Positions 18,515-27,233 of a DNA stretch of 64,000 bases are shown in pieces. The translations under genes and the position numbers were made by a program. This stretch comes from Petroclostridium xylanilyticum. Its GTDB lineage: Bacteria; Bacillota; Clostridia; SK-Y3. Numbering within the stretch: position 1 is the first letter of the stretch; each line of letters starts with the position of its first letter. The stretch lies in assembly GCF_002252565.1 (NCBI RefSeq), contig NZ_NPML01000018.1:62001-126000 (forward strand), written 5' to 3'. The notes beneath the pieces were generated by a model. The model had not been told where the DNA came from and did no database searches. It saw only the letters and a program-made list of their open reading frames with translations.

Positions 18515-19699
18515 ATGTTTAAAAGCATATTATGTACCATTGCAAAAGAATGGAATACGGCGGTAAAAGAAAAAATGATATTAATCGTGCTTATAGTGAT
18601 TCCTTTGCTGGTAAACATCCTCTTAGGCTATGAATTTTCCGGTGATCAGATTCAACATATTCCAATGGCAGTGATGGACCAGGATAATTCTTCTTTGAGC
18701 AGAATGATTGTCCAGCAGTTTAGTGAAAGTGAAATTTTTAACGTACAGTATTATGTGGATACAAGCATGGAGCTGAAAAATTTACTAGACGACAGCATGG
18801 TTCGCGTAGGCATGATTATTCCAAAAGGGTTTGGTAAAGATGTAATCGAATTACGTTCCCCTACTATCTTAATGCTGTATGATGGCAGTCACATGTCTAT
18901 TGTAAGTGCTGCAAAAACCCGGGCAAGTGAAATACTTCTTACATTGAAAACCGGTATTTTGATAAGAATTTTGCAGGGAAAACTGAACCTGCACAGCGAT
19001 ATGGCACAAAAAATGGCTTTAGCCATCAGTTTTAACAACAGAATTTTATATAACCCGGCTAAAAGTTTTAAAAATTTTTTAACACCAGGCTTTGGAGCTG
19101 CCATTGTACAAACCGCTATTGCACTAATGACTGCTGTGGCGGTAAAGAACCACGAACTTGAACAGAATTTAAGGAAACGGCTCGGATATGTGCTCGGAAA
19201 AATTATTTTTTACAGCGGGCTTGGTTTCCTGTCGCTGACTATAAATATCTATATACAAAATAAAGTTTTCAATATTCCTTTTAGAGGCAAAATCAGCCAT
19301 GCGCTGGTACTAAGCTTTGTTTTTGCGCTATCTGTAGCGGCTTTTGGCATCATGGTTTCTACCTGGATTCGAAATGAAATGGTTGCCACCGCTATCAATG
19401 CGGTCATTTTTATTCCCAGTACCATTATGGCAGGCTACACCTGGCCGGTATTATCAATGCCGCAGCCTTACCAGCTGGCAGCTACCTTTCTTCCCTTTTA
19501 CCATTATGGTGATAATGTTAGGGATTTGTTTTTAAAGGGCATTCCATTGGAAAATATGATGCAGGATATTGCCTGGCTTTCCCAATTTACGGCAGCCGCC
19601 CTTTTTGCCAGTATACTGGGAATTCTTAGGCTAAAAGCAGTAGAAACAAAAACTGCTTCCATGACTGTAGAGGAAGGTGAGCCGGTTGTTTTTTCTTAA
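18515..19699 (+). CDS. ABC-2 type transporter permease (first of pair)
   Basis: Permease of the ABC2_membrane_3 / YhhJ-like group, 394 residues. One N-terminal membrane segment (LIVIPLLVNILLGYEF) is followed by an extracytoplasmic domain of about 150 residues beginning IPMAVMDQDNSSLSRMIVQQF, then five C-terminal membrane segments. It is 11 bases after the HlyD gene and overlaps the next permease gene. In related systems two such permeases pair with an ATPase to export drugs. No ATPase gene is present here. Confidence 0.9.
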   Translation: MFKSILCTIAKEWNTAVKEKMILIVLIVIPLLVNILLGYEFSGDQIQHIPMAVMDQDNSSLSRMIVQQFSESEIFNVQYYVDTSMELKNLLDDSMVRVGMIIPKGFGKDVIELRSPTILMLYDGSHMSIVSAAKTRASEILLTLKTGILIRILQGKLNLHSDMAQKMALAISFNNRILYNPAKSFKNFLTPGFGAAIVQTAIALMTAVAVKNHELEQNLRKRLGYVLGKIIFYSGLGFLSLTINIYIQNKVFNIPFRGKISHALVLSFVFALSVAAFGIMVSTWIRNEMVATAINAVIFIPSTIMAGYTWPVLSMPQPYQLAATFLPFYHYGDNVRDLFLKGIPLENMMQDIAWLSQFTAAALFASILGILRLKAVETKTASMTVEEGEPVVFS

Positions 19700-20819
19700 A
19701 ACGCTACTGAAGGATATTAAGACCACCTTTATAGACTTTGACGTTATTGTACTTCTTCTGGGAGCACCAATCTTCCTGACACTGCTGTTTGGTGGAATCT
19801 ATGTAAATCCTTACATTGAGGACATTCCTATTGCTGTGCTGGACGAAGATAATTCCAGCATGAGCAGAATGATTATACAACAATTTGATGAAAATGACAG
19901 GTTCCATGTAAAATATAATGTAAACTCTAAAGAAGAACTTCATAAGCTGATAGATACAAAAAAAGTTTATATGGGCCTTTATCTTCCCCATGAGTTCTCA
20001 AAAAATGTTAATACTTTGCGTTCTGCCGAGGTCTTGGTAATTGTAGACGGAACCAACATGATTATCGGTAATAATGCTTATGCGGCTGCAGCCGGCATCA
20101 TTCAAACCATCTCAGCGGGCGTCCAGATGAAACTGTTAGAAGCAAAAGGAGTTATGCCGCAAACCGCTCAGGCTATGGCAATGGTTTTTAACTTTAATGA
20201 CAGGACTCTCTATGACCCCCGGCTGACCTATATGAATTATTTGATATTAGGATTTGTGGCAGTATTTTTGCAGCAAATTATGCTGTCCGGTATTGGAATT
20301 TCAGTGATTAAACATGGTGCGGATATCGCCGTAAAAAACACTTTTACAAGACTCATTGCAAAAATATTATCCTGTTGCTGTTTCGGTTTAATATCCACAT
20401 TTGCTGCAGTTGCAATAGTATCAAATGTGTTTAAAGTTCCCATAAGAGGCAATCTATCCATAGCGCTATTATTATGCAGTATTTTTGTATTTGCCATTAG
20501 CTGTCCTGCTCTCATTCTTGCCGCTCTTACAAAAGATAAGCTAAAATTTGCCCAAGTTTCCTTTATGCTGTCTCTGCCGACCTTTGTAAGCTGCGGTTAT
20601 GTATGGCCGCAAGAACAGATGCCAAAAATACTGGTCACTATCATAAAAATCCTGTGGCCTCTCATTAACTTTGCAAGGCCATTTGATGAATTATTGTTTA
20701 AAGGAGTCTCATTCAATACAGTACGTACGAATATGTTAGAAATGGTCATCTATACGCTAGCCTGGTTTCCTGTGGCTTTCTGGCTGGTAAAAAAGCGGTT
20801 TAAATCAAAAACAATATAA
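19677..20819 (+). CDS. ABC-2 type transporter permease (second of pair)
   Basis: Paralogue of the preceding gene with the same layout, 380 residues. The motif IPIAVLDEDNSSMSRMIIQQF follows the first membrane segment and a C-terminal membrane bundle includes GYVWPQEQMP. It overlaps the upstream gene by 23 bases. The start is GTG 19677 (AGAGG three bases upstream) or TTG 19686 (same site, 12 bases upstream). Either start makes it translationally coupled. It likely heterodimerises with the first permease. The operon ends here, with no obvious terminator before the next gene 75 bases on. Confidence 0.88.
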   Translation: MSRLFFLKTLLKDIKTTFIDFDVIVLLLGAPIFLTLLFGGIYVNPYIEDIPIAVLDEDNSSMSRMIIQQFDENDRFHVKYNVNSKEELHKLIDTKKVYMGLYLPHEFSKNVNTLRSAEVLVIVDGTNMIIGNNAYAAAAGIIQTISAGVQMKLLEAKGVMPQTAQAMAMVFNFNDRTLYDPRLTYMNYLILGFVAVFLQQIMLSGIGISVIKHGADIAVKNTFTRLIAKILSCCCFGLISTFAAVAIVSNVFKVPIRGNLSIALLLCSIFVFAISCPALILAALTKDKLKFAQVSFMLSLPTFVSCGYVWPQEQMPKILVTIIKILWPLINFARPFDELLFKGVSFNTVRTNMLEMVIYTLAWFPVAFWLVKKRFKSKTI

Positions 20820-20894
20820 ACATTTTTTCCCATTCATTTTTCTCCTTTAAATTTAAATACTAATAAAGAGTCTATTTTGAAAGGAGAAATGTGA

Positions 20895-21998
20895 ATGAGA
20901 AGAGTAAGATTGGCAGTTATCGGCACAGGTATGGCTTGGGAGCGGCTGCACTGGCCGGCGATTCAGGAGCTTGGAGAGCGGTATGAAATTGTAGCACTTT
21001 GCAACCGTACTAAAGCAGATGCCGAGAATTTTGCCAGGAGAATTAATTTAGACCTTAAAAACGTCTATGATGATTATCATGAAATGTTAAAAAGAGAGGA
21101 CATAGATGCTGTCGATGTAATGGTCCCGATATCCCAGAATTATGATGCTGCCGCTGCAGTAATTAAAGCAAATAAAAACCTTATTGCAGAAAAACCTTTG
21201 GCTGCTACTATGGAAGGGGCAAAACAGCTGCTTGACCTCCATAGGAAGCACAATGTTAAAATCATGGTAGCAGAAAACTATAGGTACAATGAAGAGATTA
21301 ATAAGATCCGTGATATCGTTAACCAGGGTAAAATCGGAGAAGTTGTATACTTTATTCAAAATAACGTAGTAGATTTTGAATCCGAAATGAAAAAGGATAC
21401 CTTTGCTGCCAAGGAATGGAGACAGCATCCTGATTACAAAGGCGGTGCTTTCCTGGATGCAGCGCTTCACGACCTTGCCGGAATGAGGCATATCTTCGGA
21501 GCTGTAGATCATGTATACGCAATGGGAAGGCCGCAGAAAGAAGACTTTAATCCTTACATGTCGGTTAATGTGCAGATCCTGTTCAAAAACGGTGTAATTG
21601 GGCAGTATGTTTATTACCCTGACGGCAAGGAAATGCAGGCACCCCTTGTAGGAATGCGTATCTTTGGTACAAAAGGCGAGATTTATCTGGAAGAGAAGAC
21701 ATGCGGCTTTATAAACGTAGCTTATAATGATGGCAACCGTGAATTGATCCAGTATACCCCTGGCCGGGGATACTTCAATGAGCTATTAAATTTCTATAAT
21801 GCCATGATAGGAATAGAAAACATCTCAGTAACTCCTGAAATCGAATATGGCGACGTTAAGATGGTGTTTGACATACTAAAGTCTATAGAAACAAAACAGC
21901 CGGTTAAGGTAGATGTCCCTGAAAGCATTGGAGAAGAGGAATATAGAGTCTATGCTCATGTTTACCAGGAGCCGGAACATGGACAGTACCTTCAATAG
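20895..21998 (+). CDS. Gfo/Idh/MocA-family oxidoreductase
   Basis: NAD(P)-dependent sugar or cyclitol dehydrogenase-like protein, 367 residues. The Rossmann start is RLAVIGTGMAWERLHW, with the EKPLAAT loop motif (about residue 98) and a C-terminal alpha/beta catalytic domain containing GGAFLDAALHD. Strong AAAGGAG precedes the ATG. It is probably monocistronic. A palindromic repeat and the convergent AEC gene follow. The substrate cannot be assigned. Confidence 0.88.
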   Translation: MRRVRLAVIGTGMAWERLHWPAIQELGERYEIVALCNRTKADAENFARRINLDLKNVYDDYHEMLKREDIDAVDVMVPISQNYDAAAAVIKANKNLIAEKPLAATMEGAKQLLDLHRKHNVKIMVAENYRYNEEINKIRDIVNQGKIGEVVYFIQNNVVDFESEMKKDTFAAKEWRQHPDYKGGAFLDAALHDLAGMRHIFGAVDHVYAMGRPQKEDFNPYMSVNVQILFKNGVIGQYVYYPDGKEMQAPLVGMRIFGTKGEIYLEEKTCGFINVAYNDGNRELIQYTPGRGYFNELLNFYNAMIGIENISVTPEIEYGDVKMVFDILKSIETKQPVKVDVPESIGEEEYRVYAHVYQEPEHGQYLQ

Positions 21999-22035
21999 TA
22001 TGTATTGAATTTAGTTTACTAATTACATGGGAGGC

Positions 22036-22128
22036 TGCGACATGGGGACGGTTCCTCAGTCGCATGAAAAGCGTATGCGACAGACGAACCGTCCCCATGT
22101 CGCACAGACGAACTGTCCCCAAGCCGCA
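22036..22128. repeat. Palindromic repeat copy R2
   Basis: The GACGGTTC family with TGCGAC/GTCGCA ends spans 22036-22104, plus an extra partial right arm (ACGAACTGTCCCC, to 22128). It has the same loop and same arm mismatches as the copies in addA and at 24364. It lies between the convergent oxidoreductase and AEC genes and may act as a bidirectional terminator. Confidence 0.85.
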
Positions 22129-22181
22129 TCCATTCTTCCTGCAAAACATGACTTTTTCAGTGATTTCGGATGGTTCCCCTG

Positions 22182-23105
22182 TTACGCTATGAAGTATGCT
22201 ATGATAGGAATTGTCAAAACCGATAGCAATGTGGAAATAAATACGGACTGGGCGCCAAGATAGGCATTACCGTCGTATTTTTCAGCCAGTATGGAAGCAT
22301 TGGCGGCTACCGGCATAGCAGTAATAACTACAGGTATGCCAATCATTAACAGATTCAGATGAAATGCTTTTAAAATAAACAACACAATCACGGGCAGAAA
22401 AATCAATCGTATAAAACTTACGATATATACTTTATAATTTGAAAAAAGTTCATTAGGCCGGGCATTGGCCAATATCAACCCTGACAGAATCATGGACAGA
22501 GGTGTTGTGGTAGAACCAATCATCTTTATTGACATGGTTATCGGTTCAGGGATTTTTAAAGAGAATACAAATATAAACAACCCTGCTATTGTGGCTAAAA
22601 AAGGCGGATTAATAACATTTTCCGGTTCCATTTTCACACTATTGGACTCACCTCTCTTTATAACCATGATTCCTAAAGAGTTAAATAAAAAATGTATTGG
22701 AATACTAAACATTGAGACATATAAGATTCCTTCCTCCCCAAATAACGCTTCTACAACCGGATAACCCATGAAGCCAAAATTTGAAAACATAATTCCGAAT
22801 TGATATATGTTCCGTGACAAATTGTCTACTTTTAACCATTTTACTGCCAACACCGCCACAACATAAGAAAAAGCCAGTATACCAAGAGATATTACGATAA
22901 GCCACACACCGTTTGTCAAAATCTCGGCAGAAAAGGAATGGTTCATGCCATGAATAATCATCGCAGGCAATGTAATATTAAATAAAAAGTTAGACAGATT
23001 CTTGCTAAAGGAAGCATCTACTATATTCAATTTCCGTGTAATAAAACCAACTAATAGTAACATAAAAAGTATTAATATCTGATTAAAAGTTACAAAAAAG
23101 TCCAT
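22182..23105 (-). CDS. AEC-family (auxin efflux carrier-like) transporter
   Basis: Integral membrane carrier, 307 residues, about 10 hydrophobic segments in two repeats. Examples are LILFMLLLVGFITRKLNIVD at the N-terminus and the conserved PLSMILSGLILAN and PVAANASILAEKYDGN segments. Family members export or import small organic anions such as malate or lactate. The substrate here is unknown. I chose ATG 23105 because GAGGAG lies 7 bases upstream. A longer frame to 23147 lacks this. Confidence 0.88.
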   Translation of the reverse strand: MDFFVTFNQILILFMLLLVGFITRKLNIVDASFSKNLSNFLFNITLPAMIIHGMNHSFSAEILTNGVWLIVISLGILAFSYVVAVLAVKWLKVDNLSRNIYQFGIMFSNFGFMGYPVVEALFGEEGILYVSMFSIPIHFLFNSLGIMVIKRGESNSVKMEPENVINPPFLATIAGLFIFVFSLKIPEPITMSIKMIGSTTTPLSMILSGLILANARPNELFSNYKVYIVSFIRLIFLPVIVLFILKAFHLNLLMIGIPVVITAMPVAANASILAEKYDGNAYLGAQSVFISTLLSVLTIPIIAYFIA

Positions 23106-23278
23106 ATCAAAACTCCTCACACTTATTAATAACTCCGGTTGCCCCAAATATTATACCACAAAAATTTTGATTTGGGTGCATTTAATTTATAATTGGACAG
23201 CTTCTAAGCCTTTCCGCAACGTTCTTTCCATAATATCCTTCAAATATAAAATATACACCCTTTTGATTTTGTAATATC

Positions 23279-23307
23279 TTGACCTTTTTACGACTTGGTG
23301 CAATAAT
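23279..23307 (+). promoter_or_regulatory. Probable promoter of the DUF445 gene
   Basis: TTGACC (23279-23284), a 17-base spacer and AATAAT (23302-23307) lie about 40 bases before the start codon. Confidence 0.45.
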
Positions 23308-23345
23308 AATAGATATTAAATTACAAAAGAAGGAGTACAGTATTT

Positions 23346-24263
23346 ATGAATTCAGCGTACGTTACTGCTCCACTGGTAGGTGCCTTGATAGGTTATATTA
23401 CAAATTTTATAGCAATTAAAATGTTGTTTAAACCGTTGGAAGCCAAATATATTTTTGGTATAAGGATTCCTTTTACTCCCGGTATTATCCCCCGTGAAAA
23501 AGCACGGTTGGCGAGAAGTATAGGTATAGCAGTGGGTGAAAAACTTTTAACAGATGAAATTATTATCGATACCCTCACCTCGCCCTATTTCCACCAAAAA
23601 ATAGAACAATTTATCGACCAGAAGTTAGCTGAGGTTCAGCATAGTAATAAAACGCTGACCGACGTTATACATTATCTACTGGATGATGCTGAATCAGAAA
23701 ATATACTTATTAATATTCAAAAGGATGTTGCTGACTTCTTATATCAAAAAATTAATTCTCCCGAGGTAATGGAAAAAATCAGTTTATATATATCACAAAG
23801 TTTAGTAAATTATATTGAAAAACAGTCAGCTAACCCGCTGATTAAAATGGCGTTGGGCTTTAATAAAGGTATTATAGATTCTATCATTGACATCATTACC
23901 GGAAAAATTAAAGAGTTGCTTTATACTGACTCCCGCGCTGTTATTGAATCATTGGTACAAGACGAAATACAAGGCATTTTAAACTTAGAAATAGGTAACT
24001 TGTCCCAAAAGGCAAGTGACAAAATTCCTGAAATAAGAGAGATGGCACTAAATATTTTTAATCGTATAATTAAAAATAATATTAGGACAGTTACAGCTCT
24101 GCTTGATATTCCTTCTATTGTCGAAAGACGCATCAATGATTTTGATATTCTGGAAGTTGAACAGCTTATTTTAAGCGTGGTGGATAAGGAACTTAAGGCT
24201 ATTATTTGGCTGGGAGCATTATTGGGATTAATCATGGGCTTTTTAATGCCATTATTCAGTTAA
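23346..24263 (+). CDS. DUF445 family membrane protein (YheB-like)
   Basis: A 305-residue protein with an N-terminal membrane segment holding the family motif APLVGALIGYITNFIAIKMLF. GIRIPFTPGIIPREKARLARSIG follows, and a long helical middle and C-terminal membrane anchor (IIWLGALLGLIMGFLMPLF) complete it. AGAAGGAG lies upstream of the ATG. The family is common in sporulating Firmicutes but its molecular role is not established. It stands alone in its transcription unit. Confidence 0.88.
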   Translation: MNSAYVTAPLVGALIGYITNFIAIKMLFKPLEAKYIFGIRIPFTPGIIPREKARLARSIGIAVGEKLLTDEIIIDTLTSPYFHQKIEQFIDQKLAEVQHSNKTLTDVIHYLLDDAESENILINIQKDVADFLYQKINSPEVMEKISLYISQSLVNYIEKQSANPLIKMALGFNKGIIDSIIDIITGKIKELLYTDSRAVIESLVQDEIQGILNLEIGNLSQKASDKIPEIREMALNIFNRIIKNNIRTVTALLDIPSIVERRINDFDILEVEQLILSVVDKELKAIIWLGALLGLIMGFLMPLFS

Positions 24264-24273
24264 CATGAAACAT

Positions 24274-24318
24274 AGTGGGGAGTGGGGAGTGGACAGTGGG
24301 GAGTGGAGAGTGGGGAGT
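24274..24318. repeat. Tandem 7-mer array (AGTGGGG / AGTGGAC / AGTGGAG)
   Basis: Six to seven variant heptamers lie directly after the DUF445 stop codon. The last units match the shorter array at 2853-2876, including the AGTAAAA end. The array is 45 bases before palindromic repeat R3. Confidence 0.7.
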
Positions 24319-24363
24319 AAAACCGAAACCACAGAAAAAGTCCGGTTTAGCAGGAAGAAGGGA

Positions 24364-24460
24364 TGCGACTTGGGGACGGTTCGTCTGTCGAATGCGCTTT
24401 TCATGCGACTGAGGAACCGTCCCCATGTCGCACAGTCCCCATGTCGCAGCCCTGAGCAAT
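24364..24460. repeat. Palindromic repeat copy R3
   Basis: Inverted relative to copies R1 and R2. Ends are TGCGAC/GTCGCA, with a tandem extra GTCCCCATGTCGCA on the right side and then GCCCTGAGCAAT, which is also present beside the addA copy. It lies between convergent DUF445 and speD genes. Confidence 0.85.
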
Positions 24461-24520
24461 CAAGCATATTTTCATCATTATTTGCGCCGGTGCAGTCCGG
24501 CGTGGCAGTTAATAGCAAAA

Positions 24521-24549
24521 AAGCGCTTCGAATAATACTCGAAGCGCTT
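24521..24549 (-). terminator. Terminator of speD
   Basis: A perfect 11-bp stem AAGCGCTTCGA / TCGAAGCGCTT with a 7-base loop is followed on the minus strand by a T run. It lies 13 bases after the speD stop codon. Confidence 0.92.
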
Positions 24550-24561
24550 CTTTCAGCTTAT

Positions 24562-24954
24562 TTACGCTGTTTGTGTCTTCTTTTTAAAATTATCTACGAA
24601 GGTCATTTCGCCCATTCCACGTTCCAGGTTTACTTCGTAAATACGTTTTGAGCCCAACTTCTTTGCAATTAACTGTGCTGCTGTTTGTGGGTCAATTCTC
24701 TCCCCACAGGTAAATACGTCTATGCTCGCATAACCGTGCTCCGGAAAAGTATGGATTGCCAGGTGCGACTCAGAAATAATAACTACTCCTGATACTCCTT
24801 GAGGCGCAAATTTGTGGAAAGCCACTTCTCTAACCTCAGCTCCGGCTTCCAGTGCAGCTTCTACCATTACCCTTTCAACTAATTCCCTGTTGTCGAGAAA
24901 TTCATTATTACATTCCCAAAGTTCCATAATACAGTGTCTTGAATAAGTATTCAT
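24562..24954 (-). CDS. speD: S-adenosylmethionine decarboxylase proenzyme
   Basis: Pyruvoyl enzyme making decarboxylated SAM, the aminopropyl donor for spermidine. It has 130 residues from the ATG at 24954, starting [13 protein letters not shown] as in clostridial homologues. The GTG at 24993 is less likely. Self-cleavage is between E62 and S63 in [16 protein letters not shown]. Catalytic H68 and C83 (FTCGE) are present at the positions known from the small bacterial class. No spermidine synthase gene is nearby. A long upstream region with tandem repeats precedes it. Confidence 0.95.
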   Translation of the reverse strand: MNTYSRHCIMELWECNNEFLDNRELVERVMVEAALEAGAEVREVAFHKFAPQGVSGVVIISESHLAIHTFPEHGYASIDVFTCGERIDPQTAAQLIAKKLGSKRIYEVNLERGMGEMTFVDNFKKKTQTA

Positions 24955-25300
24955 GATACTGTCCCCCAATCTTTTTAATATTTTCTCCACCACGGGGGAA
25001 GGTTAGTTCAACCGATGCCCTAATCCACAGGATAGTTAGTTCAGCAGATGTTCCAACCCTTTAAGTGGAATAAGTACAAGTAAATTTGAATAAACTTAAG
25101 TATAATTAAGTCACTTAAAAAATATAACACAAATCTAGAGAAAAATCAAATATTTTTTTAAAATTTAACAAAAAGTTTAGTTTTATCTTTTCAAATAATG
25201 CTGTATAATATATATAAGAAGAAAAATACCTTTTTTACTTTAATAATGCATAATAATATAATATTATTATATTGTTTTTAAATTCGAAAGGAGCATATCT
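24955..25300. promoter_or_regulatory. speD leader and divergent promoter region
   Basis: On the speD side two direct repeats of the form GTTAGTTCA-nC-n-GATG (25002-25017 and 25035-25050, 33 bases apart, each preceded by a CCAC-GG block) sit in the probable 5' leader. One can fold as GGTT-GAACT-AACC. A leftward TATACT lies near 25101. On the other side a TATAAT at 25204-25209 and an AT palindrome at about 25248-25270 precede the gene at 25301. Confidence 0.45.
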
Positions 25301-25684
25301 ATGGAAGTTGACCGGATGCAAAAAGGTGATTTTTTTAACCTGGACAGCGCGGTCCCTATACCATTATCAATGACTAAGAAACTACTAAACATTTTATCTG
25401 CTGAAAGTACACTCATGTCAATAGAAACCGATAATAACCATCATTTTGTTGCAAAACTGCATTTACTTGCAAACCCAATTGAGTATTACAAAGAGATGAA
25501 TAAAATCATTGGCAAAGCTTATAAAATCAGTAGGGATTTAACCAAGTACAGGAAATACAAGGAAAACTCACGAGTATTTAATAGTGTCAACATCATTCAA
25601 ACTAACGGGATGTATTTTATTGATTTGCAATATAGAAGCGCCCAAGGATTTATTGATATACTTAACAATCATAAAACAGTATGA
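25301..25684 (+). CDS. Hypothetical protein, 127 aa
   Basis: I do not recognise this protein. It is soluble, mixed alpha/beta, with no signal peptide or membrane segment. Visible blocks are SAVPIPLSMTKKLLNILSAE, ANPIEYYKEMNKIIGKAYKI and the C-terminal FIDLQYRSAQGFIDILNNHK. GAAAGGAGC is 9 bases before the ATG and a strong terminator follows, so it is a real single-gene unit. Function not assigned. Confidence 0.7.
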   Translation: MEVDRMQKGDFFNLDSAVPIPLSMTKKLLNILSAESTLMSIETDNNHHFVAKLHLLANPIEYYKEMNKIIGKAYKISRDLTKYRKYKENSRVFNSVNIIQTNGMYFIDLQYRSAQGFIDILNNHKTV

Positions 25685-25708
25685 ATAAGGCAGGTTGCTT
25701 TTCGGATA

Positions 25709-25732
25709 GGAGATGTCAAACATCTCCTTTTT
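25709..25732 (+). terminator. Rho-independent terminator
   Basis: Perfect 7-bp stem GGAGATG / CATCTCC, loop TCAAA, then TTTTT. Confidence 0.93.
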
Positions 25733-25751
25733 ATATTGTCAAAATCCGTTA

Positions 25752-25781
25752 TTGAATAAATGTGTCCTAAAGTGGTACAAT
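25752..25781 (+). promoter_or_regulatory. Probable promoter of the 458-aa gene
   Basis: TTGAAT (25752-25757), an 18-base spacer and TACAAT (25776-25781) lie 31 bases before the ATG at 25813. Confidence 0.55.
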
Positions 25782-25812
25782 TATTGTATATGAAAAATTG
25801 GGGAGTTGAAAT

Positions 25813-27189
25813 ATGGTAGATTTATTGAAGCTGAAGACAGAAGAACTTAAAGCACTAGTTGAATATAAAGAAGTTCTCGAAAATGACGGTCAGTTCCCTA
25901 AAAATTTCTGGACTCAAGAGAAATACCAGTTAAAGGGAATTAAAGTTAAGTGCAGGATTCTAACCCGGTATTGCCTGGAGAATCTGGCCCACCTGGAAGT
26001 AACGGATTTGCCAAAGTACAATCTAAAACAAATCAAATCTATCCTGGTTAGAGGAAAACTTTTTGGAATGGTTCAACGTGTTTTTAACCATGATGTGCTG
26101 GAACTTTTAAAAAATGCTTATCCGGAGGAATTTAAGAACAGGACTTTAAAAGAATGGATGTGGAGCAAACACGGTTTATGGCACGACGATAACCTCATTA
26201 TTGAAGCAGTCCAGGATATGGTGCGTAAAGAAGGTATCCGGCGAATTGAGGATATTCCTACCCTTGACTGGAAGAAGAGATTAATTAAGCACGGTATCTA
26301 CAATGTTTTAGCCTATTTCAATTGGTCTATTTATGCTCTTTTTAACTTTGTATACCCGGATAAATTTCATCCTACCGATTTTAAGTATAAAATCAAATGG
26401 GCTGCCTCCGAATCCCTGGATAACGCTTTCTACTTCATGCATAAAATCTTTAAAAAGAAAAGGTATACTCTGGATGATATCCTTATGCTGGGAACCTCAG
26501 ACTTCCGCAGGTTAGGGCTGGCCGGAATGCTGATGGCGTTATTTGATTCTTCTACTTTGAAAGCCAAAGAGTACTATTTATATAAAACTCTTGGCAATGA
26601 AGATCATCAAAAAGAGATTATTAATGACATCAATGCACTTATTAAGAAAAAACGTGATGAAGCCGTTATAAGAAGATTGAAAAAGGTTGCTGCAGGCAAA
26701 TATATCTACAACCTGCATGCTCATCAAACCATATATGATTTTGTACAAAGGCATGCTAAAAAGAATAATATGACCATTGACGAATTTATTGCATCTTATG
26801 GGTTTGAATATAAAAGCGCCAAAAAAGATATACAGGAAATTTCTAAAGATGATATATGGAGATTGCGTAAACAAGGCTTGACCTATGTCCAAATAGCGGA
26901 AGAGCTGGGCAGCAATCCTACCACCATCTCAGAAATGTGCAAAAAGCATTTCGGTGGAGACCCGCTTATTCCAAGACCGATAGAGGATTATATTACCGTT
27001 CAGGAATTGATGAATAAGTATCATGTTGACCATAAGACCGTGATGAAACTGGTACACGAAAATGGTTTTGAAAATCATACCACCATACGGTTCAGATATT
27101 TAAAGAAATCTGAAATTGAACCAGCATTGAAGAAATACATTAAAACCAGCAAGCAGCATCAGTTTATGGTAAAGCGATATGCGAATTAA
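25813..27189 (+). CDS. Hypothetical protein with three internal repeats and two C-terminal helix-turn-helix segments
   Basis: A 458-residue soluble, basic protein I cannot assign to a characterised family. Three related blocks of about 70 residues (45-117, 128-196, 200-262) share the pattern [LI]P/GT...L...G[IL]...[LM]...F[ND].S...L, twice ending in YP[ED][EK]F. The C-terminus has IWRLRKQGLTYVQIAEELGS (349-367), a clear helix-turn-helix, and VQELMNKYHVDHKTVMKLV (396-414), a second. A DNA-binding role is likely. The start has GGGGAG 9 bases upstream. It has its own promoter and ends at a degenerate palindromic repeat. It resembles DUF-type proteins of Bacillus and Clostridia, which I could not confirm. 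Confidence 0.75.
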   Translation: MVDLLKLKTEELKALVEYKEVLENDGQFPKNFWTQEKYQLKGIKVKCRILTRYCLENLAHLEVTDLPKYNLKQIKSILVRGKLFGMVQRVFNHDVLELLKNAYPEEFKNRTLKEWMWSKHGLWHDDNLIIEAVQDMVRKEGIRRIEDIPTLDWKKRLIKHGIYNVLAYFNWSIYALFNFVYPDKFHPTDFKYKIKWAASESLDNAFYFMHKIFKKKRYTLDDILMLGTSDFRRLGLAGMLMALFDSSTLKAKEYYLYKTLGNEDHQKEIINDINALIKKKRDEAVIRRLKKVAAGKYIYNLHAHQTIYDFVQRHAKKNNMTIDEFIASYGFEYKSAKKDIQEISKDDIWRLRKQGLTYVQIAEELGSNPTTISEMCKKHFGGDPLIPRPIEDYITVQELMNKYHVDHKTVMKLVHENGFENHTTIRFRYLKKSEIEPALKKYIKTSKQHQFMVKRYAN

Positions 27190-27191
27190 AC

Positions 27192-27231
27192 TGCGACAGG
27201 ATGCGACAAACAAGAACTGTCCCCTGTCGCA
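27192..27231. repeat. Degenerate palindromic repeat copy R4
   Basis: TGCGACAGG / CCTGTCGCA ends with an internal AAGAACTGTCCCC, recognisably part of the GACGGTTC family but with one arm lost. It fills nearly the whole 44-base gap between the convergent unknown gene and splB. Confidence 0.7.
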
Positions 27232-27233
27232 TT

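Noticed and set aside
24256-24518. Open frames running through palindrome R3 (and similar ones at 22027, 29076, 31617 and 34699)
   Set aside because: The GACGGTTC palindromes are stop-poor in several frames and create artificial frames; none has a credible start or family match.
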